This document shows positions 40,120 to 40,859 of a stretch of 40,859 nucleotides of DNA, piece after piece. The position numbers and the translations under genes are program-made. This DNA is from DYGA01 sp964540695 (GTDB taxonomy: Bacteria; Patescibacteriota; Patescibacteriia; S139-126). The notes beneath the pieces were generated by a model. It saw nothing but the letters and a program-made list of their open reading frames with translations. It searched no databases and had not been told where the DNA came from. Location of the stretch: positions 1-40,859 of the forward strand of contig CAZINS010000008.1 in the NCBI GenBank assembly GCA_964540695.1, in the 5' to 3' direction. How positions within the stretch are numbered: the stretch's first letter is position 1; the number at the start of each line of letters is the position of its first letter.

Positions 40120-40128
40120 TGTTATAAT
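40120..40128 (+). promoter_or_regulatory. Extended -10 promoter of the last gene
   Basis: TGTTATAAT: TGT at 40120-40122 directly before consensus TATAAT (40123-40128). No good -35 at 17 bp. The predicted start near 40135 gives a leader of about 20 nt before the ATG at 40155. The same TGTTATAAT string occurs in the pil operon promoter. Confidence 0.55.
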
Positions 40129-40154
40129 ATAAATACTATTAAATTCATTATAAA

Positions 40155-40859
40155 ATGTTAAAAAAATCTATACTATATAGCTTGCTTATCGCTCAAGTGT
40201 TAATTTGGTTTTATCCCAAATCTTCTTTGGCAATTGATTTTAACCCTAATTTTATAATTAGTGACGAGGAGATTACCAATACTAAAGGGATGACTTTATC
40301 TGAAGTACAGAAATTTATAAATAACAAAGGAGGTTTTCTTAATAATTATATAGTTGATGTTGATGTAATAAATGAACCATTTCGTCAAATGCCTGCTGCT
40401 GATTTTATTTATGAACGCGCTGTACAAAATGGTGTAAATCCTAAATTTATTTTAGTACTATTACAAAAAGAACAGAGTTTAATAACGAATACAGCCCCCA
40501 CACAACGTAATTTAGATTTTGCTACTGGTTATGGTTGTCCAGATAGTGGTAGTTGCAGTGAACGTTGGCGTGGTTTTGCTAAACAAGTAAACTCAGCTAC
40601 CTTACAATTTCGTGATTATATAGATAATCCGCAAAGTTACAGATATCAAGTGGGTCAAACTTATACTTTTGTAGACAACCGCTATAATGTTGGTGAGGTT
40701 ACTACTATTGTTACTCCTTTAAATAAAGCCACCACCGCTTTATACAACTACACACCTCACGTTTATAATGGTAATTATAATTTTTGGAAACTTTGGCATG
40801 AGTGGTTTTCATATAGTTATCCGCAAGGTACTTTACTGCAAGCTAAAAACGATCCGGTA
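40155..40859 (+). CDS. Secreted protein with a murein-hydrolase-like domain (partial)
   Basis: The frame is open for 235 codons from ATG 40155 to the window end, so the C-terminus is missing. A signal peptide is clear (about 1-26: MLKKSILYSLLIAQVL, ending SSLA). The mature part reads NPKFILVLLQKEQSLIT, ATGYGCPDSGSCSERWRGF, KQVNSATLQFRDYIDNP, then TTALYNYTPHVYNGNYNFWK. I recall this combination (Glu in QKEQSL, GYGCPD, YTPH) in secreted actinobacterial and patescibacterial proteins with a lysozyme- or glucosaminidase-like fold, where the Glu could be catalytic. The two cysteines may form a disulfide. Enzymatic activity on peptidoglycan is inferred, not shown. Confidence 0.65.
   Translation, partial: MLKKSILYSLLIAQVLIWFYPKSSLAIDFNPNFIISDEEITNTKGMTLSEVQKFINNKGGFLNNYIVDVDVINEPFRQMPAADFIYERAVQNGVNPKFILVLLQKEQSLITNTAPTQRNLDFATGYGCPDSGSCSERWRGFAKQVNSATLQFRDYIDNPQSYRYQVGQTYTFVDNRYNVGEVTTIVTPLNKATTALYNYTPHVYNGNYNFWKLWHEWFSYSYPQGTLLQAKNDPV

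Noticed and set aside
1..40859. Alternative genetic code with TGA as Gly or Trp
   Set aside because: TGA ends mraY and secA at the expected family ends, and conserved Gly and Trp positions use normal codons.
1..40859. Mobile elements, prophage, toxin-antitoxin or defence genes
   Set aside because: No transposase, integrase, terminal repeats or defence-type domains were seen; nearly every gene is a housekeeping or envelope gene.

Overview
The window is a strongly AT-rich, gene-dense bacterial chromosome segment, with both strands used in long operons. It most resembles a Patescibacteria (CPR) genome, probably Parcubacteria or an ABY1-type relative. The grounds are a compact type IV pilus operon with no PilQ, a MurG carrying GGTGGS instead of GGTGGH, short genes with overlapping ends, few Shine-Dalgarno sites, PEGA and LamG surface proteins, and several unusual domain fusions. 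Ribosomal protein L9, which some CPR lineages lack, is present. TGA is used as a normal stop (mraY, secA), so the SR1/Gracilibacteria UGA=Gly code is excluded. I saw no tRNA or rRNA gene, IS element, prophage or CRISPR. No gene-free stretch reaches 300 bases; the longest is 197 bases after secA and looks like structured RNA.

Layout. 1-783 (-): 5' part of a PEGA-domain membrane protein. 874-5487 (+): murA, ctpA, rplI, pyrG, closed by a hairpin terminator shared with rpmA on the other strand. 5541-6172: rpmA (-) and an Nfu-type Fe-S scaffold (+), divergent. 6174-16468 (-): one pilus operon, transcribed as pilB, pilC, a 938-residue modular prepilin, a small prepilin, a PilX-like protein, pilM, pilN, pilO and a small membrane protein. 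16562-24193 (+): a peptidoglycan and division cluster (small membrane protein, mraY, small membrane protein, murD, ftsW, murG, murC, a shrunken MurB-like protein, hpf). 24235-31337 (+): secA, structured RNA candidate, DUF1653 protein, L,D-transpeptidase, secD, secF, greA. 31418-36320 (+): lysS fused to an HD domain, rdgB, serS, ftsQ. 36379-40041 (-): zinc-ribbon protein, M23 murein hydrolase, gltX, wecG-type glycosyltransferase. 40155-40859 (+): start of a secreted protein with a murein-hydrolase-like domain.

The genes together cover wall precursor synthesis (MurA, MurD, MurC, MraY, MurG), septal polymerisation and division (FtsW, FtsQ), wall remodelling (L,D-transpeptidase, M23 protein, CtpA), protein export (SecA, SecD, SecF) and a surface pilus.

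The most unusual points are: SecD with an inserted, apparently permuted parvulin-like domain; a 195-residue MurB relative lacking the FAD-binding and catalytic residues at the murB position; LysRS fused to an HD domain; a giant prepilin with LamG and seven-fold propeller-like modules; a structured RNA candidate after secA; and an out-of-frame 14-bp tandem repeat inside ftsW. Promoters repeatedly have an extended -10 (TGnTATAAT) and predicted leaders of about 0-20 nt. All identifications come from reading the sequence; no database search was run.
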